Origin: Cristatella mucedo
Taxonomy: Eukaryota; Bryozoa; Phylactolaemata; Cristatellidae
Assembly: GCA_009760855.2 (NCBI GenBank)
Contig: WPIO01000026.1
Span: 4,384,501 to 4,448,500 of the forward strand
Length of the DNA: 64,000 nucleotides
Direction: 5' to 3'
The position numbers and the translations under genes are program-made. The notes under the pieces are model-generated. The model had not been told where the DNA came from, made no database searches, and saw only the letters and a list, made by a program, of their open reading frames with translations. This document shows, piece after piece, positions 1 to 13,145 of this stretch. Numbering within the stretch: position 1 is the first letter of the stretch; every line of letters begins with the position of its first letter.

Positions 1-439
1 CCTTATATTGTAGCTGCAAACAGAACTTAAGTCACAAATTCACCTTCGGTCTCTTGCAACGAGGTGAACCCAGAACATTTTTTCTGATAATCGCTTCGGT
101 TGTTCTTAGGTGATAAAAATGAATAATCAGGGTCATCTGTACAGTGTGGCAGTGTGGATGACATCTGGGGTAAACTCAATGATACATGAGTAGTATTTTG
201 CCGACTTGGCTGCTTCTGTAATTCGATGCTTCACTGCAGAGGCTACAGTTTCTAATTATTCATTCTTTATGTCTTTGCCGAAATAATGTATTAAGTTTCT
301 GTATCAATAACCTTCCGCATGGTGTTCTATCCTCAGAGAACCAAAGAGGGCCAGAAGGCAACGAATCTGAGAAAGTTTTCATTCCCAGGTGCAAAGATCT
401 TTTCATTTTAGTACACTACCTGTGATACCTATACGGGTT

Positions 440-625
440 GATAACTGTTCAAAATGGACTTGGTTAGCTTGTTTGGCACGGTGGCTTAGGTGCCTGTCTT
501 TCCACACCAAGGTTAGGGTGAATGCATTTGATGACCTAGGTTGCGGGCTCGAGCCCCGTGGCATAAATGAAGTACCTAAATACAGTATAAGTTCTCCAAA
601 GGTGCTATGCACATGAATTATTGTT
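440..625 (+). repeat. tRNA-derived SINE, S1
   Basis: A tRNA-like head has a promoter-type block near 475-495 and a B-box-like GGCTCGAGCCC at 547-557. It is followed by a tail (about 580-612) with AAGTTCTCCAAAGGTGCTAT. That tail matches the extreme 3' end of LINE family Y in this window (AAGTTCTCAGAGGGTGCT near 7,590). The duplicate copy is at 18.36 kb. A tRNA head with a LINE-matched tail is the usual structure of a SINE moved by a partner LINE. Confidence 0.65.
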
Positions 626-984
626 TGCATCAAAAGGCATTTCGAGACGTACCTTAAATGGGAAGGTATAATATAACTGGCCTCGGTGTAGGTTCAGGTA
701 TAAAATACGTGCTCTTAGCGACCAAGGTCTGGATTTTGAACTCTGTGGTGGGCTATCTTGTATTGCCCGCAGCAAGTGGTGGTGATAGCTGTTAGGGCTT
801 TTTTGATGCTGCACAAAAGATTCTTTTGAATCATAGAATCTTCAACTTAATTATATTATTGGTGAAAACAAATTAATATGCTTTTATCAGTGCTGAAGCG
901 ATTTATAACAAGAGTAGGGATGGAACTAGTTTCTATGGTGTATTATTTTCAAAGACGTTTAGCAGTTATGAAATGATTTGCTTC

Positions 985-1200
985 TACCTAGCTGGTAGAA
1001 ATGGCCGTCTGAGGACTGGACTGAAGTGCATTAAGTTTTGCGATCTGTTTCCACACTGTTTTGGCCCAGAGGTAAAGGTGCTCACCCCGATCAAGGTCAA
1101 CGTGAATGTATTTGATGAACGAGATATTGGGCTCGAGCCCCGAACCATATGCGAAGCCCCATGAATAGAGAATAAGTGCTCGTAGGGATCAATACAAAAA
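985..1200 (+). repeat. tRNA-derived SINE, S2 (diverged)
   Basis: A diverged relative of S1. It has the B-box-like GGGCTCGAGCCCC near 1,130-1,142 and a tail containing AGAATAAGTGCTCGTAGGG before a TA-rich run. Its duplicated counterpart is at 19.52-19.75 kb. It carries a longer leader (CTTCTACCTAGCTGGTAG...) not seen in S1, so it may be a second subfamily or a composite. Confidence 0.5.
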
Positions 1201-3250
1201 TAATTATATATATGTGTATTGTTTTGAGTAATACAAATAAATTATATATATATATGTGTCTAATGTTGTGACTGTTTACATAGTAATTGGTGATCTGAAA
1301 ACAGCTTTATTGGACGATAATGGGTCATTGTCTGGACAAAAGTACCTAGTTATAATGGTACTTATGCAGCAGGGCAGCAGTAAGTAAATACATTTTGGAA
1401 GGACAGAAAAAAAAGGAAGTTTACCCAACCATCACTAAGCTTGGACTGGTATATGACGTGAAGATTTGAATTTAAGAGGTTATCTGACCTCGCCTGACCT
1501 TAGCAGGCTATCTGACCTTACCTGTCCTGCAAGAAAAAGATGCAAGTCAACTGATTTTGAAGTCCTTGTGAAGTTTCTAAGCATGGTGCAGATTTAGGAG
1601 TGGCTCGCCTAATAGTCATTGGTCGGCATGAGCATGTTTGTTACTGCATTTGTGCTCGTCCTTGTCCACGTACATGCTAGGCGTGGCTTCGAGAGATTAT
1701 GAATTGGCCCAAAATCTATTAGCTCATGTCTGCCAACCTGTGTGCAATCGATTCCAGTTCGTTTAAGCAATTAAGGTTTAGCCCAATAATCTTAGCCAAT
1801 TTAACGGTTGCATTCCACTAGATGCCGTCGTTGTAGAACTGTAAATTGCACTTCAAAAATAGTTAAAAACTCTTTACCTTTAGCATTCATTCAGTAAAGG
1901 TAAACTGAATGAGAAATTGAGCTTAAACTGCTGGAAAAAAAACTTTCTTACATTGTTGGGGTCAGAGTTCCTTATATTTTCTGATTATGTGATGATATTT
2001 GATATGTAAGGTACAATATACAACAGAGATCCGGCCACGCCAATTTCATCTGACAATCAAAATTTAGAAACAGCTGTCGTAGGATTTGACAGCATATAAT
2101 TGAGGAAATTATTTGGGAGCGACAGTGTCGTTGGTTGCCATAAAGGCTGTGTGTATAAACTTTGGAAGTGCACATTTTATATTATTTACGGAGTGCGTTG
2201 ATGACTGCAAAATTTAATTGAACAGGGAGCTACTCCATAACCATCGTTCATTCCCTTAGGATATGAAAGACAATTTAGCTTGTTTTGGGGTTTTATGGAG
2301 TGCCAATTAGTTGCTTTCTATGAGGCATTTGTGTCTACCATCAGTTCGAGGTCGTCATCGTTTATCATTGCGTAAAGTGCTTTTTATGTATAACAGTTCA
2401 TTTCACATTAAAAGAGCATTTAATTGGTTCATTTATAGAATGATCACTGGGTTATGGAGGGCTTGATGACTGTAGAGCGATTTGCTGTAATGCTACACAG
2501 AGAGGGAGTCTGGTATGCAGCTCGGAGAAATGCTAAACCTACTTGTCTTAATAGTTGTCTGGCCTTTACACACAAGGTCCCAATTCTAGAATTCAGCATC
2601 CAAATACATATAACGAAAGCAAATTAGGAATTAATATTCTTACGAATACCTTGGTCAGCAATATCTCAGACTTGTATGATGGCTGATGGCTCTTGCTCTA
2701 GAGAGCGTGCTAACAGCACTGCAGCTATGGATGCACGTACAGACAGGACGTCCGGTGAAAGCACAGAGCGTTTAAATTCAATACTTAATTCAGTAATCTA
2801 ATCAAATTTTAGAAATAAGCTCATTAAATTGTGAGTACAAGTAATATTCACTTTCAATATAACTTCAGAAATATACAAAAGAAGAAAACTGCACAGCACT
2901 ATAGCACAGCTTTATCTCTTCCAAGTGCACACGCTGCAAGGGAAGCATGTCAATATAATTAATACGAGCAGCTCACTGCAGCCTGTCGTCTCGCTTTGCT
3001 AAGTCATAGTCATTCCGTCACTGAAGACAATGTTGCGCTATCTTGTCGTTGAATGAAGTGTCCTATCTTTCCTCATGAAGCATGCCGGCCATTTTTCGGC
3101 GCTACGGACTTTCTCGCTTTAATTAGTATGGATTACAATGAACTGCATCAGAGCTCATTGCCACACGGTGAACCAGTCACACGGACTAAGCAAATACTAT
3201 TTGGAATAAGCGCGTTTTAAACTTTTTTTAAATGTCGTCAAGTCAGGGAT
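1200..3250. other. Non-coding duplicated DNA
   Basis: No convincing reading frame or RNA gene is visible on either strand. Most of it (about 1,325-3,010) aligns in order with 19.93-21.35 kb, so it belongs to the segmental duplication. The short open frames here look like chance. Confidence 0.6.
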
Positions 3251-3253
3251 TGT

Positions 3254-3740
3254 CGAGACGGAAGTCGGGAGTGAGCTCCGTGCTATGGGAACTTAAAAAC
3301 TAAAGGCACGGTCTCCAAAGGATTTGAGCTTGGTTTGAGGCAAAGCACTACTATTTACGTCAAGAGAATGGGTGATACAGTGACTAGCCTGATGTGAGAG
3401 TAGCTAAAATAAATAAGATGGACATATACAATGAAGAAACCTAAAAGGGAGTGACACAGCCTTATATTCGATGCAGTGTTTGATAGGGAGCCAGTGCATG
3501 CAGGTGAGAAAATGTATAGCGCAGTAACTGCGACGTTCACGACAGAAATGCCTTTCTGCCAAATTGTATGCCAACTGCAAGGGCTCTACTTCACATGCTG
3601 GTTTACCTGTGAGTAGTGAATGACATGCATGCATGCATGCAGCGGGTGCAAGATGGTACAGATGGATGAAACAACTTGGATGTGGTATGTCTGTCCGAGC
3701 CACCGAATCTATTGCAATGTTACGTTGGAGAAATTAAGCA
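3254..3740 (-). mobile_element. LINE family Y fragment (old)
   Basis: Read on the minus strand, it encodes pieces matching the C-terminal part of the Y reverse-transcriptase protein at 7.0-7.2 kb: the stretch around CHSLLTGKPACEVEPLQLAYN and HWLPIKHC. It is heavily decayed. The same fragment is present in duplication copy 2 (21.83-22.27 kb), so it inserted before the duplication. A run of CATG repeats sits at 3,625-3,641. Confidence 0.6.
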
Positions 3741-3744
3741 ACTG

Positions 3745-5160
3745 TGACCATGGAGCTAATTAGCCATCTTTGGAAAGGTCATTCCGAAACAGGACGTCGA
3801 GATCTCGGGAAGTTGCTACTAAAGACACGCCGCCCAAGCCCATTTTAGGTACAGATATTTTATTTCTGAAAAACATTCGGTCAGCGTATTTCTTAAAAAT
3901 TACGGTTGTTGTCATTCAATTAGAGAAAGCTCGTTGCTGTCAAGGGTTAAAAATACTCTCTACATTCACCAAGTGAGTTAAGAGAGGTTGAAGTGCTGGA
4001 AGGTAACGAGAAATCAAAGCACATGTACTGCTGCAGAAGAAAACGTAGACATATATCACTAAGCCTAAGCATGCAATAGCAAAATATTAGATTGGTATTT
4101 ATGTTAATCAACCTGCATGTTGGGGCTATTTTAGGCAAAAGCTATTCATCTATCCTTGCTAACGCCAAGTCTATTTTCTCAAAAAAAGTGATGGAATTAG
4201 AGATGCACTATCAAAAAGTGCCAATGTGAACCGTCGACCATTGTCTACACCGCTGACAAGCTACAGCTTTAAATCGTCATTTTTCTTGCTTCATTTCCCG
4301 CAACGTACGTGGAATTACAAAGTCACCTCAAGAAAGTTGCTTTAGCAGTTGACTCCTTGATATTCTTTTCTCGCTTTATCTGAAAGTACGTAGGCTGCCA
4401 TACGCTGCCAGAGGCTGCATATACAATTCAACTTGTTTTCTATAAAGACCACTAGTCCTCTTAACGCCATAAAAAATTATTGTCCTTCATCGAAGCATAG
4501 ATAGGACGTGTGCGAGCATTTTTAGCATATTAAATATTAAAAATTTACTTAGTTATGTGCCCTGCATCTAAAAACTGTGGTATTTAGTTAAAAACGTATC
4601 CTTAAATAAGCATCAGTATTACTGCTTTCACTTTCTCTTGCAACGCAAATGCAAACTAATCTTATGCAAATATCAATTGTTATGAGTGTCAAAACAAGCT
4701 TCATGCACCACTGCTGACATATTTTCACAAGACGTTAGAGGCTATTAGCTAAATGAAGAGCACGAGATGGAATCAGGCAGAATCGTGTGACAAGTGAATC
4801 TATCCAGGCGTAGCCAGGTCACACGGCCAGGGGTCTTTGCCCGCATGCTGCAATGAGTCGTTACCGGAAGATGCAGTGACTGGTCTAAAGCTCTTCCAAG
4901 AAGTCTAGAACGGTCTACCATCATGATTTGACACCATTCGCTACAAGGCTCTGCAAAGTGAAAATACAATTGTCGCGACCCGACTGGCATGCATAAGACA
5001 ACAACTAATCTAGTACGGCGTACAGCTCTTGCATTCCCGATTATGTAAAACCATTTTTTTAATCATGACGGTAATAACAATCTTGCCGCAAGGCTTAACA
5101 AAGTTTTTTTGAAAAGGGTTATTTCTGAAGGGCAAAGTTTGTCCGACTATAATTGTGATC
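3745..5160. other. Non-coding duplicated DNA
   Basis: No supported gene. Blocks at 3,760-4,140 and 4,790-5,000 align with 22.3-22.7 kb and 23.77-23.99 kb in the second duplication copy. Short frames here are not preserved between the copies. Confidence 0.55.
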
Positions 5161-5166
5161 TGAAGC

Positions 5167-7640
5167 TACCGATGGTGGCAGGAGTTTATCGCCCACCAGG
5201 TACCAAATCCTCCTTTATCTCAGATTTCTCCGATCTTATTTCGATTCTGTGTGCAAGAAATTAATTTTTGCTTGTTGTGGGTGGTTTTAACATTCCCTTT
5301 GATAACTTTTCTCATGCTTTCAGCACTAAATTTCATGCAATGACTGACTCATTGACAGCACGACACTAGCTGACATGCTCGACGATTTTGCACCTCTGAC
5401 TAAGCCCACTGTGCGTCCTCGCCCAGACGGCATGTGGTTTATCACAGAGATTAAACTAGCTCAACTTAGTCTACTAAGACTATGTTTACTAAGCACGAGC
5501 TTGAAAAAGCATACTAAAGATCAGAACTGACTATCTATCGTCAGGTATAAAAGGACTACTGTAGGTCAAACCAATCGATTCTAGCAAAGGCCAAGTCTGG
5601 CTTCAATGAAAACATCGTTAAATCACATATGCCTAATTCAAAAACTCTGATGTCGACGATCAACCATCTCCTCAACCACTCCCAGGTTAGCTCTTTACCT
5701 TACGATCCCTGTGATGATCAGCTGATCGCTTCTCTAGATTCTTTATCCAGAAGATAGACGAGATCAGGGAGTCCATCTCTGCGATCTCAGCATCCCCCCT
5801 AGAATGTTGTCCCTCGGTTCCTTGCAGTATCTCAATGTATTTATTCAAGCAGATCACTAGCGATCTAGTCCTGAAATTTATAACCCAATCAAAGAAGACG
5901 ACAAGTGATTTGGACCATATGCTTATTGCCATAATCCTTCGATGCATTGATCTGCTGCTGCCATGCATAGCTAACATCATTGATATGTCATTAGCCTCAG
6001 ATCATATCCCAGCATCTTTCAAAAAGGCTGTAGTCAGGTCACTACTCAAGAAAGTATCACTAGAGAAAAAGACCTTGAGGAACTTTCGTCCAGTCTCCCT
6101 TCTACCATTCCTATCAAAGACACTGGTACGAGTCGTGGCAGACCAGCTGAATTCATTTATTTTAACTTCAAACCTTGCTCAGTCTAGCTTTAGAGCTAAT
6201 CACTCAGCAGATTCAGCATTGATGATGGTGTACAACGGCCTACTTAAAAATGCGGACATGGTAGAGTTTCTCCGCTTTCTTTGGTCGACTTTTCTGCAGC
6301 TTTTGACGCTATCGATCACCAAGTCCTTCTTGAGCGCCTCCCATCCCGCCTGGTCATCACTGGCACAGCTCTGCCATATTTCAGGTCCTATCGCAGTGGG
6401 AGATTCCAGAGTATTGATGTGAATAGACAAGTATTATCCGAGGTACCTCTGAAATATGGGGTACCTCAGGGCTTTGCATTAGGGCTGATTATTTTCACAG
6501 TTTATACTCTCCCTCATGCCGATGTGATTGCCAAGCACAACCTAGGCTTTCACTTCTATGTGGATGACACTCAGTTGTACATTTGCTTTGATCCCTCCCA
6601 GCCTTTGAGCACTAAGAATTCTCTCAACTCTCTTGCTGCATGTATTGATGACATCCGCATATTAATGGCAGTCAATTTTCTTAAATTAAATGGCGATGAA
6701 ACTAACTTGCTATGTATGGGCAAACCCAGTTTGATTCAGAAATTGGAAAGGCTGACCCTCAAAATTGGCTCTGCCAGCATATCTCCTGCTGAATCATTTC
6801 AAAATCTATGTGTCATGTTCCAAAGTGACCTCTCCTTAGACGACCATATCAGCTCCACAATCAAGTCCGCCTACTTTCAGCTACATAGCATTGCTAAAGT
6901 TCGGGTCTGTTTAGATTTGGATACCACATCTAAGATTGTACATGCATTCGAGACATCCCGTCTCGACTTATGTAACTCACAGCTTGCTGGCCTACCGGCA
7001 TGTGCAACAAGGCGCTTACTGCTGGTGCAAAACTCTGCAGCTAGGCCTGTCTGTCGTGAGCGTTGCAGATGCCACCTCATACCACTTCTCGCTGACCTGC
7101 ACTGGCTACCAGTCAAGCAACGGATCGACTTCAAGGTTTGGTCCCTCACTTTTAGGTCCCTTCATTCTGTGGCTCCAGGCTACCAATCAGATCTACTACC
7201 CCACCAGGCATCATCGTACCTCCTGCTTTTCGTAAGCTAACTGCATACCAATACCTCGCATAAACCTCAAATCCTTTGGAGAGTGTGGATTTAGTTCATA
7301 TGCTCCCAAGCCTGGAACTCACTCCTGGCTTGCGGCACGACATCCCCTGACTTGATCACATTTAAACAGAAATCGATGCACTTATTTTTTACAAGATTTA
7401 GCGGGTCCGTATGGTTCTTCCTGCATGTGCTTGTGCATGCCTACACAATTGCGTGCTGCCACTAACCATACTTGCCTGCTGACCCTGTACATCTCACCCC
7501 TATCCATGTTATTCCTATCAAGCATGATACCACTCAACATTCGATCGTGTTTCCTTTGCAGCAAATGTAAAGCACCTAGAAAGAGATTAAGTTCTCAGAG
7601 GGTGCTGTATCAAGTGTTTTTTTTTAAATAATAACATTAT
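5167..7640 (+). mobile_element. CR1/L2-like LINE, family Y, 5'-truncated copy
   Basis: It starts inside the endonuclease domain (frame VAGVYRPPG at about 5,175). Reverse-transcriptase motifs follow in shifted frames: [13 protein letters not shown] near 6,090, FSAAFDAIDHQVLLERL near 6,290, GVPQG near 6,460, and YVDDTQLYICF at 6,558-6,590. The YVDD box is the catalytic reverse-transcriptase motif. The C-terminal part runs to about 7,240 and a 3' UTR ends near 7,600-7,640 with AAATGTAAAGCACCTAG and a T/A-rich tail. Frameshifts and stops split it into at least three frames, so it is inactive. It is absent from duplication copy 2, where the equivalent site lies near 24.12-24.15 kb, so it probably inserted after the duplication. 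The assignment to a CR1/L2-type group rests on the YADD-type box, the endonuclease and the 3' end. Confidence 0.85.
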
Positions 7641-8130
7641 TATCTGACTGGTTAACTGAGAGCCGTACAGTGCCACGAATATTCAACAATACCATGCTGA
7701 ATGCCGAAACGTCCAATTTCGGTGCTTGAGACGTCACAAATCTGCAACGCTCGTGTAATTAGGTTTAAAACACTCCATAGGAATGCTCTGAAGGACGGGA
7801 GTCTCAGCAGCCTGTACATGGGCAACAGTACAATAACAGTACACCATATTGAACCTGCAGTAGCACTAACTAGCCAGATTATGAGACAATAATTACTTGA
7901 CAAGCTTAATTTATAATGGCTATCAAGTTATTGCGCTAAGATACATTATCAATGTATAATAAATGCCAAAACCGTGTAAAAGTTTAACACTTATGCTCCA
8001 AGATCGGTTACGTTAGCATTGGAGGTGAGTCGTGCTCTAGGCTATTTATCAGTATGAGAGTTGTTGCATCCAATGAACACTTCTGAACGCTACCTATAAC
8101 CCTCCTCCACGTTCAAAAAGACTTATCTAC

Positions 8131-8138
<8 letters not shown>

Positions 8139-8218
<80 letters not shown>

Positions 8219-8226
8219 GAGAGAGA
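8139..8226. repeat. (TA)n(GA)n microsatellite
   Basis: About 30 bases of TA repeats run directly into about 58 bases of GA repeats with one GGA interruption. It lies at the position of duplication copy 1 that corresponds to the CA/TA/TG microsatellite at 25.15-25.39 kb in copy 2, so the two copies have evolved different repeat motifs at the same site. Confidence 0.9.
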
Positions 8227-8619
8227 TGGGTTTGCTATGTTAAGGTAAGTGTTCTCTTTTTCGCTATCGCTCTTTACTACCGTCTGGGTACATGCGTGTA
8301 TCATTAAATTCGTGCTAAATTTTCAATTCGTTGGCCGTGATTACAAGTTTCAGTGATTCACAAGTATTCGTGGCTTCTCGTGCAAGACTGACTAGTACAG
8401 CCACCGGTGCTTCGTTTGAGGTCTATTTCTATCTGGACGCGAAAGCCGCACAAATATCTTCTAAAATCCTCTGGTTTCTTATTGTCTTTTGATTCAGTTG
8501 CATTCACCGAAGCAACTCCCGCTGCTGAGGATAAACTGATTATACCCTACACGTAATATTATTATACCCTACACGTGAATAATAATATCTTGTGGCTCCT
8601 GCACAAAATGTGATGATCT

Positions 8620-9365
8620 GCTTCAGACTAAAAATTATCTTGGCGATCACTTTGGCTCCACAATGAAGTCCGCCTAGTTTCAACTGCGTGACATTATGAA
8701 AATTTTGGTCTGCTTAGCCAAAGGACATCATATCCCAATAGGTTCAATGCAAATGTCACATCGCATCTCTATTTCTGTAAATCACTGCTTGCAGGTCTAC
8801 CGGTCATTGTGATCAGGCTCTTACAGTTGGTGCGAGGATTTGCAACCAGTCTTGTCTGTCATGAGCGCAGCAGTTGCCACATTACCCCATTCCACGCCGA
8901 CTAGTATTTAACAGTCAAGACGCATAATGACTATAGGACTTTGGCACTCACTTGTTGATACTTTTATTCTCTGACTCCAGCCCACCTAATAGAACTACTT
9001 GTTAATCAGGTTAGGTCTTATACCTCCAGTTTTTTGTAACTCAAATCGTTTAGCTGTATGTCTAACCAACCTCAAATACATTGGAAAACTTGCCTTTAGT
9101 TTGCATAATTCTAGCACTGTAACTTACTTCCGACTGACGTCACGATATCCCCCTAACTCGATGCCATTTGCAAAAAAGCTAAGATGCACTGTTTTTTAGC
9201 CGCATTTGCTAGTTTCTCGGGATTTTTCCATCTTGTACTTTCTCACAATGTGCATGTTACCACTACCAGCATGCTGCAGGTTGAGGCAGTGCACGTTACC
9301 ACTTAGCTTATAATCGTGCTTCTTTTGCTGTATATGTTAAGTTGTCTAGGAATTTCATATAAAGT
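8620..9365 (+). mobile_element. LINE family Y fragment (old, degraded)
   Basis: Diverged sequence parallels the Y reverse-transcriptase C-terminus. The block GATCACTTTGGCTCCACAAT near 8,645 corresponds to the DHISST region, later blocks match the L-L-AGLPA region, and the 3' UTR is recognisable at about 9,240-9,365. Many stops and gaps are present. It begins where similarity between the two segmental-duplication copies ends, so it may mark the breakpoint. Confidence 0.55.
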
Positions 9366-9369
9366 ATTA

Positions 9370-12300
9370 TTATTAATGCTGGTATCTGCAAGCAAAGATT
9401 TGAGATATTTACCAAGTGAGATTCCGAAAGATGCTGTTATTTTTGCTGTTACTTCTGGATTCCTTGTGCCGTATTGCGTACATATCTGTTCACTTGGCAG
9501 TCCAAAAACCATCGTAAAGTTTACATTAATACCAGGAGGAACACTCGAGGTTGGCCTTAAAACACTAAAATCTTGGCATTGATTCTTCATTCATGCACAG
9601 CTGCTATGAATGAGCCTGAAATACACTACAAAATATTTACCATAACTGAACTCGCAAGTAGAACTGCGGAGATTCGGCGAGCCTTGCTACAGTAAATAAT
9701 GCACAGCTGTAACTATATATACCAACTAATCCTAGAGCTCATCAAACTCCGTCTCAACTCCCTTAGCGTTACTGCCCACCTCCCTACGTGTTGCTGACAT
9801 CCACAGATGAATGGCAGCATGCCTTCACAAATTCAATGAAGCTAAAATCAACTTAGCTTAAGTCAACTAAAGACAACACCGACGAAAATGTAAACGCGAT
9901 TCATATATAAGAAAGTTCTACTCTTAAATTAGCTTGGCAAGCATATCTTCTTCGCCATCCATGCAGAATGAGAGCGGAAAATTACCTTTCCCTAGAAGAC
10001 CATACCATTCCTGCAATCATTTTTTAGACGTTCAGCTTCAGTAAATTAACAGACCTCCAGCCTGATAAACAAGAACATCACATCAATGTGGGTTCATTCA
10101 TTTGCGACATACGTTAAAGTCAAGCATGGTGGAGCTGATCTAACTTTTAGCTACCCTTAGCTATTACTTAAGACTTGAATATTTCTTTGTCAATGTACGA
10201 CTTCCGATAGAACGAAACCAATAAGTTTATTATTTTCAATTTTCCAAACTGCAATTTGGGTTTTACTTTTGCATGCGTTATGGATTGTGGTATCACTCTG
10301 CTTATTACCTAGGTACTCGGATGGTTGTGATAACTAAAATGCGACAAAATCTAAGGGAAATTAATTTTCTGATGACCACAGGCTTTTACAAAGAACATTT
10401 CAAACATATCTACCTATCCTTCTGCCGTAGTTCATTTTGCACCACTTCCAACTGAGCAAAGTGAAATTATTTCGTAAGTGCCATCGGATATTGGTGAAAT
10501 AACAAATCCCGATAGTCACTCCCCATGCCTTCTTCTTTTACATAAGTATCTTCATCTTTACTGCTGTATCTATGTATTTATTTTCTACTTTATTTATATA
10601 TGTATCTTTTTATTTATTAAATCCTTAATTATTATTATAGCTAGTTGTAAATGTACTGTAACAAAGGAACGTGCTGAGTGGCTCTCCGACTAACGTCGTT
10701 CGCACTGCAATCCCTGTAAAATGGCACATGCTAGCCTTTGCAGACGTAACATTGATCCCCCAAAAATACGCGGCAAAAAGACTCTTAGAGCTCCCCCTGA
10801 TGCACTTAGGTGTCTCGGCAATAGCAGACGCGGAAGCAATCGCGAACCACAGCATCTTAGTCTCACAGCTACAAATGTCGAATGTTGAAAGCGCTAACTA
10901 ATCACTCAGCCTTTTCAGGGCATATCACAACACCGGTCACCCTGACACGGCTTTTATGTCAATGCTCGCCTTTACCTTTTAATGCGGCCCTCGGTAATCC
11001 GTAATTGCTGCCGACTTATCTGACGAAACTGTGTCTAGACCGGTATTAGTTGAATACACCAACCCGAAAGGTGACAGTGCAAATGCAAAGCCCGGTATTT
11101 AAAAACTCATTACACACGAGTTCTTTTAAAATCCCATAGATGCTTCATTTACTAGGCACTGCAGAGTGCATCAAATTCCGACGGCCAAAGCTTCGAAAGC
11201 GATTGGTACCCTTTGTCATCCAGTTCAGACGACCCCCTAACGGCCCCTCCTCCTCCCCCACCCTCGGCTCTGGAAGCTGCTCCCTGTCGACTTGCGGCCG
11301 GGGATTATAGCTCTCCTCTAGAGGCATGCGATGTTAACACTAAGCAAAGGTCTGCTTACAACACTGCCTCACCCGACGTATCAGCAGAAGTTGAGCTCAA
11401 GCCACATTCGCATTATGTCGTGATGCTGCCATGTTGACTCACTTAATATCTAAGCAAATGGAGAACAGCGGGCTTCTCTTTTGCAGCCACCAAGGACCAG
11501 AACGAGGCTTTGATTAAGAACCCGACGGAGGTTTGTTGGAAGTCTTCTCTAAAGCGGAGTAACAATGTAGCTGTGAGGACACAGTTCCAAAAATGAAAGT
11601 AGGGTTCGAACGAGGCTACTGGGTGGCTTGACGTCAGCACTCCTTGCTATTCAGCTTGAAAATGGAGATGCAATTTTAGGCGCACCTAAGTTCTTCAGCT
11701 TCTTCAGTTCTGGCCGGCGCATACATGGTGCTCAGCATTAAGCTCGGTTGAAGTAACTTTTATTTTTGCGTTCGGGTGAAGATCACTTCAGTGTGTAGCA
11801 TGAAGCAGCAGCCTTTTTTTATAAAAGTCATGCGATCGATTTATTTTACAGATGCGCCTTATATTAACTTATTTTTGCGTTCGGGTGAAGATCACTTCAG
11901 TGTGCAGTATGAAGCAGCAGCCTTTTTTATAAAAGTGATGCGATCGATTTCTTTTACAGATGCGGCTTATATTAACTTTAACGGCATCACGTTTTCTGGG
12001 TGAATCTTGAATGAACCCGAAATCGAGGTTAAGGCTTACACTTGAGATGGAGTGACCTCCAGATTTTTTCATCTGTATTGCTGAGCTTTAGGTTGTACCA
12101 CAAACAAGCTGGGCTTAGTTTTTTAAATTGCTGGCAGTAGCTACCGAGCGGGACAGTCTTTGGCAAGCCAACTGGGCTTAAACTACTAGTTGGCAATAAT
12201 TTTCTTTGCACTCAGTCTAGTATTACATTTAGGCAAGACATGCTGCTGGGCTGCACAACACTGGAACCGTCCACGATGACGTAAGTCACCTATTTCTAGA

Positions 12301-13145
12301 AATCCAAAACAGAAAATTCGTGCAATTACCCTTCAGTGCTTCAGTTCCGAGAGGACTACTTGAAAGAGAATAAAAGCCGTTCTCGAATGCTTTAAGTTAT
12401 GAAATACTACTATTAATCTTTTGAAAATCATTTATAAATATGATCTTCTCTAATCTGGACCAAGCGATTGGTAAAAAGCGTGGCAGATGATCTAGCGATC
12501 TTAAACTGCAGTTGCGACGCACTGGCGTGCTGTGTGTATGTGCTCGCCTTGGTCTCTGTGCAACCACACATCTCTTAATACTGCTAAAGCTAGTCAGCGA
12601 TCCTTATGAATTAAAGCATGAAAGTCCTCTAGATGTTCGTCACGCGGCAAGAAGAGGCAGCTTTACAGAAATTCCACTATGACTTAGCAAAGCGAGTCCG
12701 TGGGCAGTGAACTCTCGTTTTGAATATGTTTATAGCATCAAGTAATTTGTTTAAGCTATTTCATCTTGGTTGATAAATTAACTAAATTAGCTATATAAAG
12801 CTTTATTGTCTCTCGATCTATTTTAAAGTACCTTATGCTCATTTAGAAGCACGAAGCTGAAGGCAAGTCTGCTACCGGCTTGCAGAGCTGTCATAGGATG
12901 ATTAGTGTGTCTTATGCGACCACAATGTTATCATTTTCAGTCAAGTATGGTCACATTAGCAAAATTCCTTGACTGCCATCCAGAGCTTGCTCTGAAGTCT
13001 CTGTTTAGTCACCGTTCTTTTGCTGACATACCATTGGCCGAAACCTCTCTCCGATGCTTCGTCATTGACGGCTGGGGTTGATAAATAAAGGTGGCCTGCT
13101 CCATCACCAGACACGTCTCCCGTGCATTAGCTCTGAATACCCTCG
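9370..13145. other. Intergenic DNA, no supported gene
   Basis: Only short unconnected frames are visible: 60-95 residues at 9,303-9,590 on the minus strand, 10,671-10,901 on the plus strand, and 11,213-11,437 on the plus strand with a run of prolines. None shows a recognisable family, splice context or codon pattern that I can defend. The 9.3-9.6 kb minus-strand frame could be an exon of an unseen gene but this is not shown. A local tandem duplication at 11.76-11.98 kb is listed separately. Confidence 0.4.
11762..11978. repeat. 109-bp tandem duplication, two units
   Basis: A unit beginning ATTTTTGCGTTCGGGTGAAG occurs at 11,762 and again at 11,871. The copies agree over almost their whole length with a handful of substitutions (for example GTGTAGCATGAAG against GTGCAGTATGAAG). 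The close match implies a fairly recent local duplication. No gene overlaps it convincingly. Confidence 0.85.

Larger units (their letters stand above)
405..8600 (+). repeat. Segmental duplication, copy 1
   Basis: Many blocks here recur in the same order and orientation at 18.34-25.78 kb. Examples are 421 with 18,348, 1,330 with 19,929, 4,800 with 23,770, 7,700 with 24,175 and 8,345 with 25,535. Divergence is considerable by eye and offsets drift between 16.5 and 19 kb because each copy has gained or lost mobile elements. The shared blocks include old SINE and LINE pieces, so those inserted before the duplication. No intact gene lies in the duplicated unit. Confidence 0.8.

Noticed and set aside
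11213-11437. Proline-rich small protein
   Set aside because: A short C-rich stretch produces the prolines; nothing else supports a gene.
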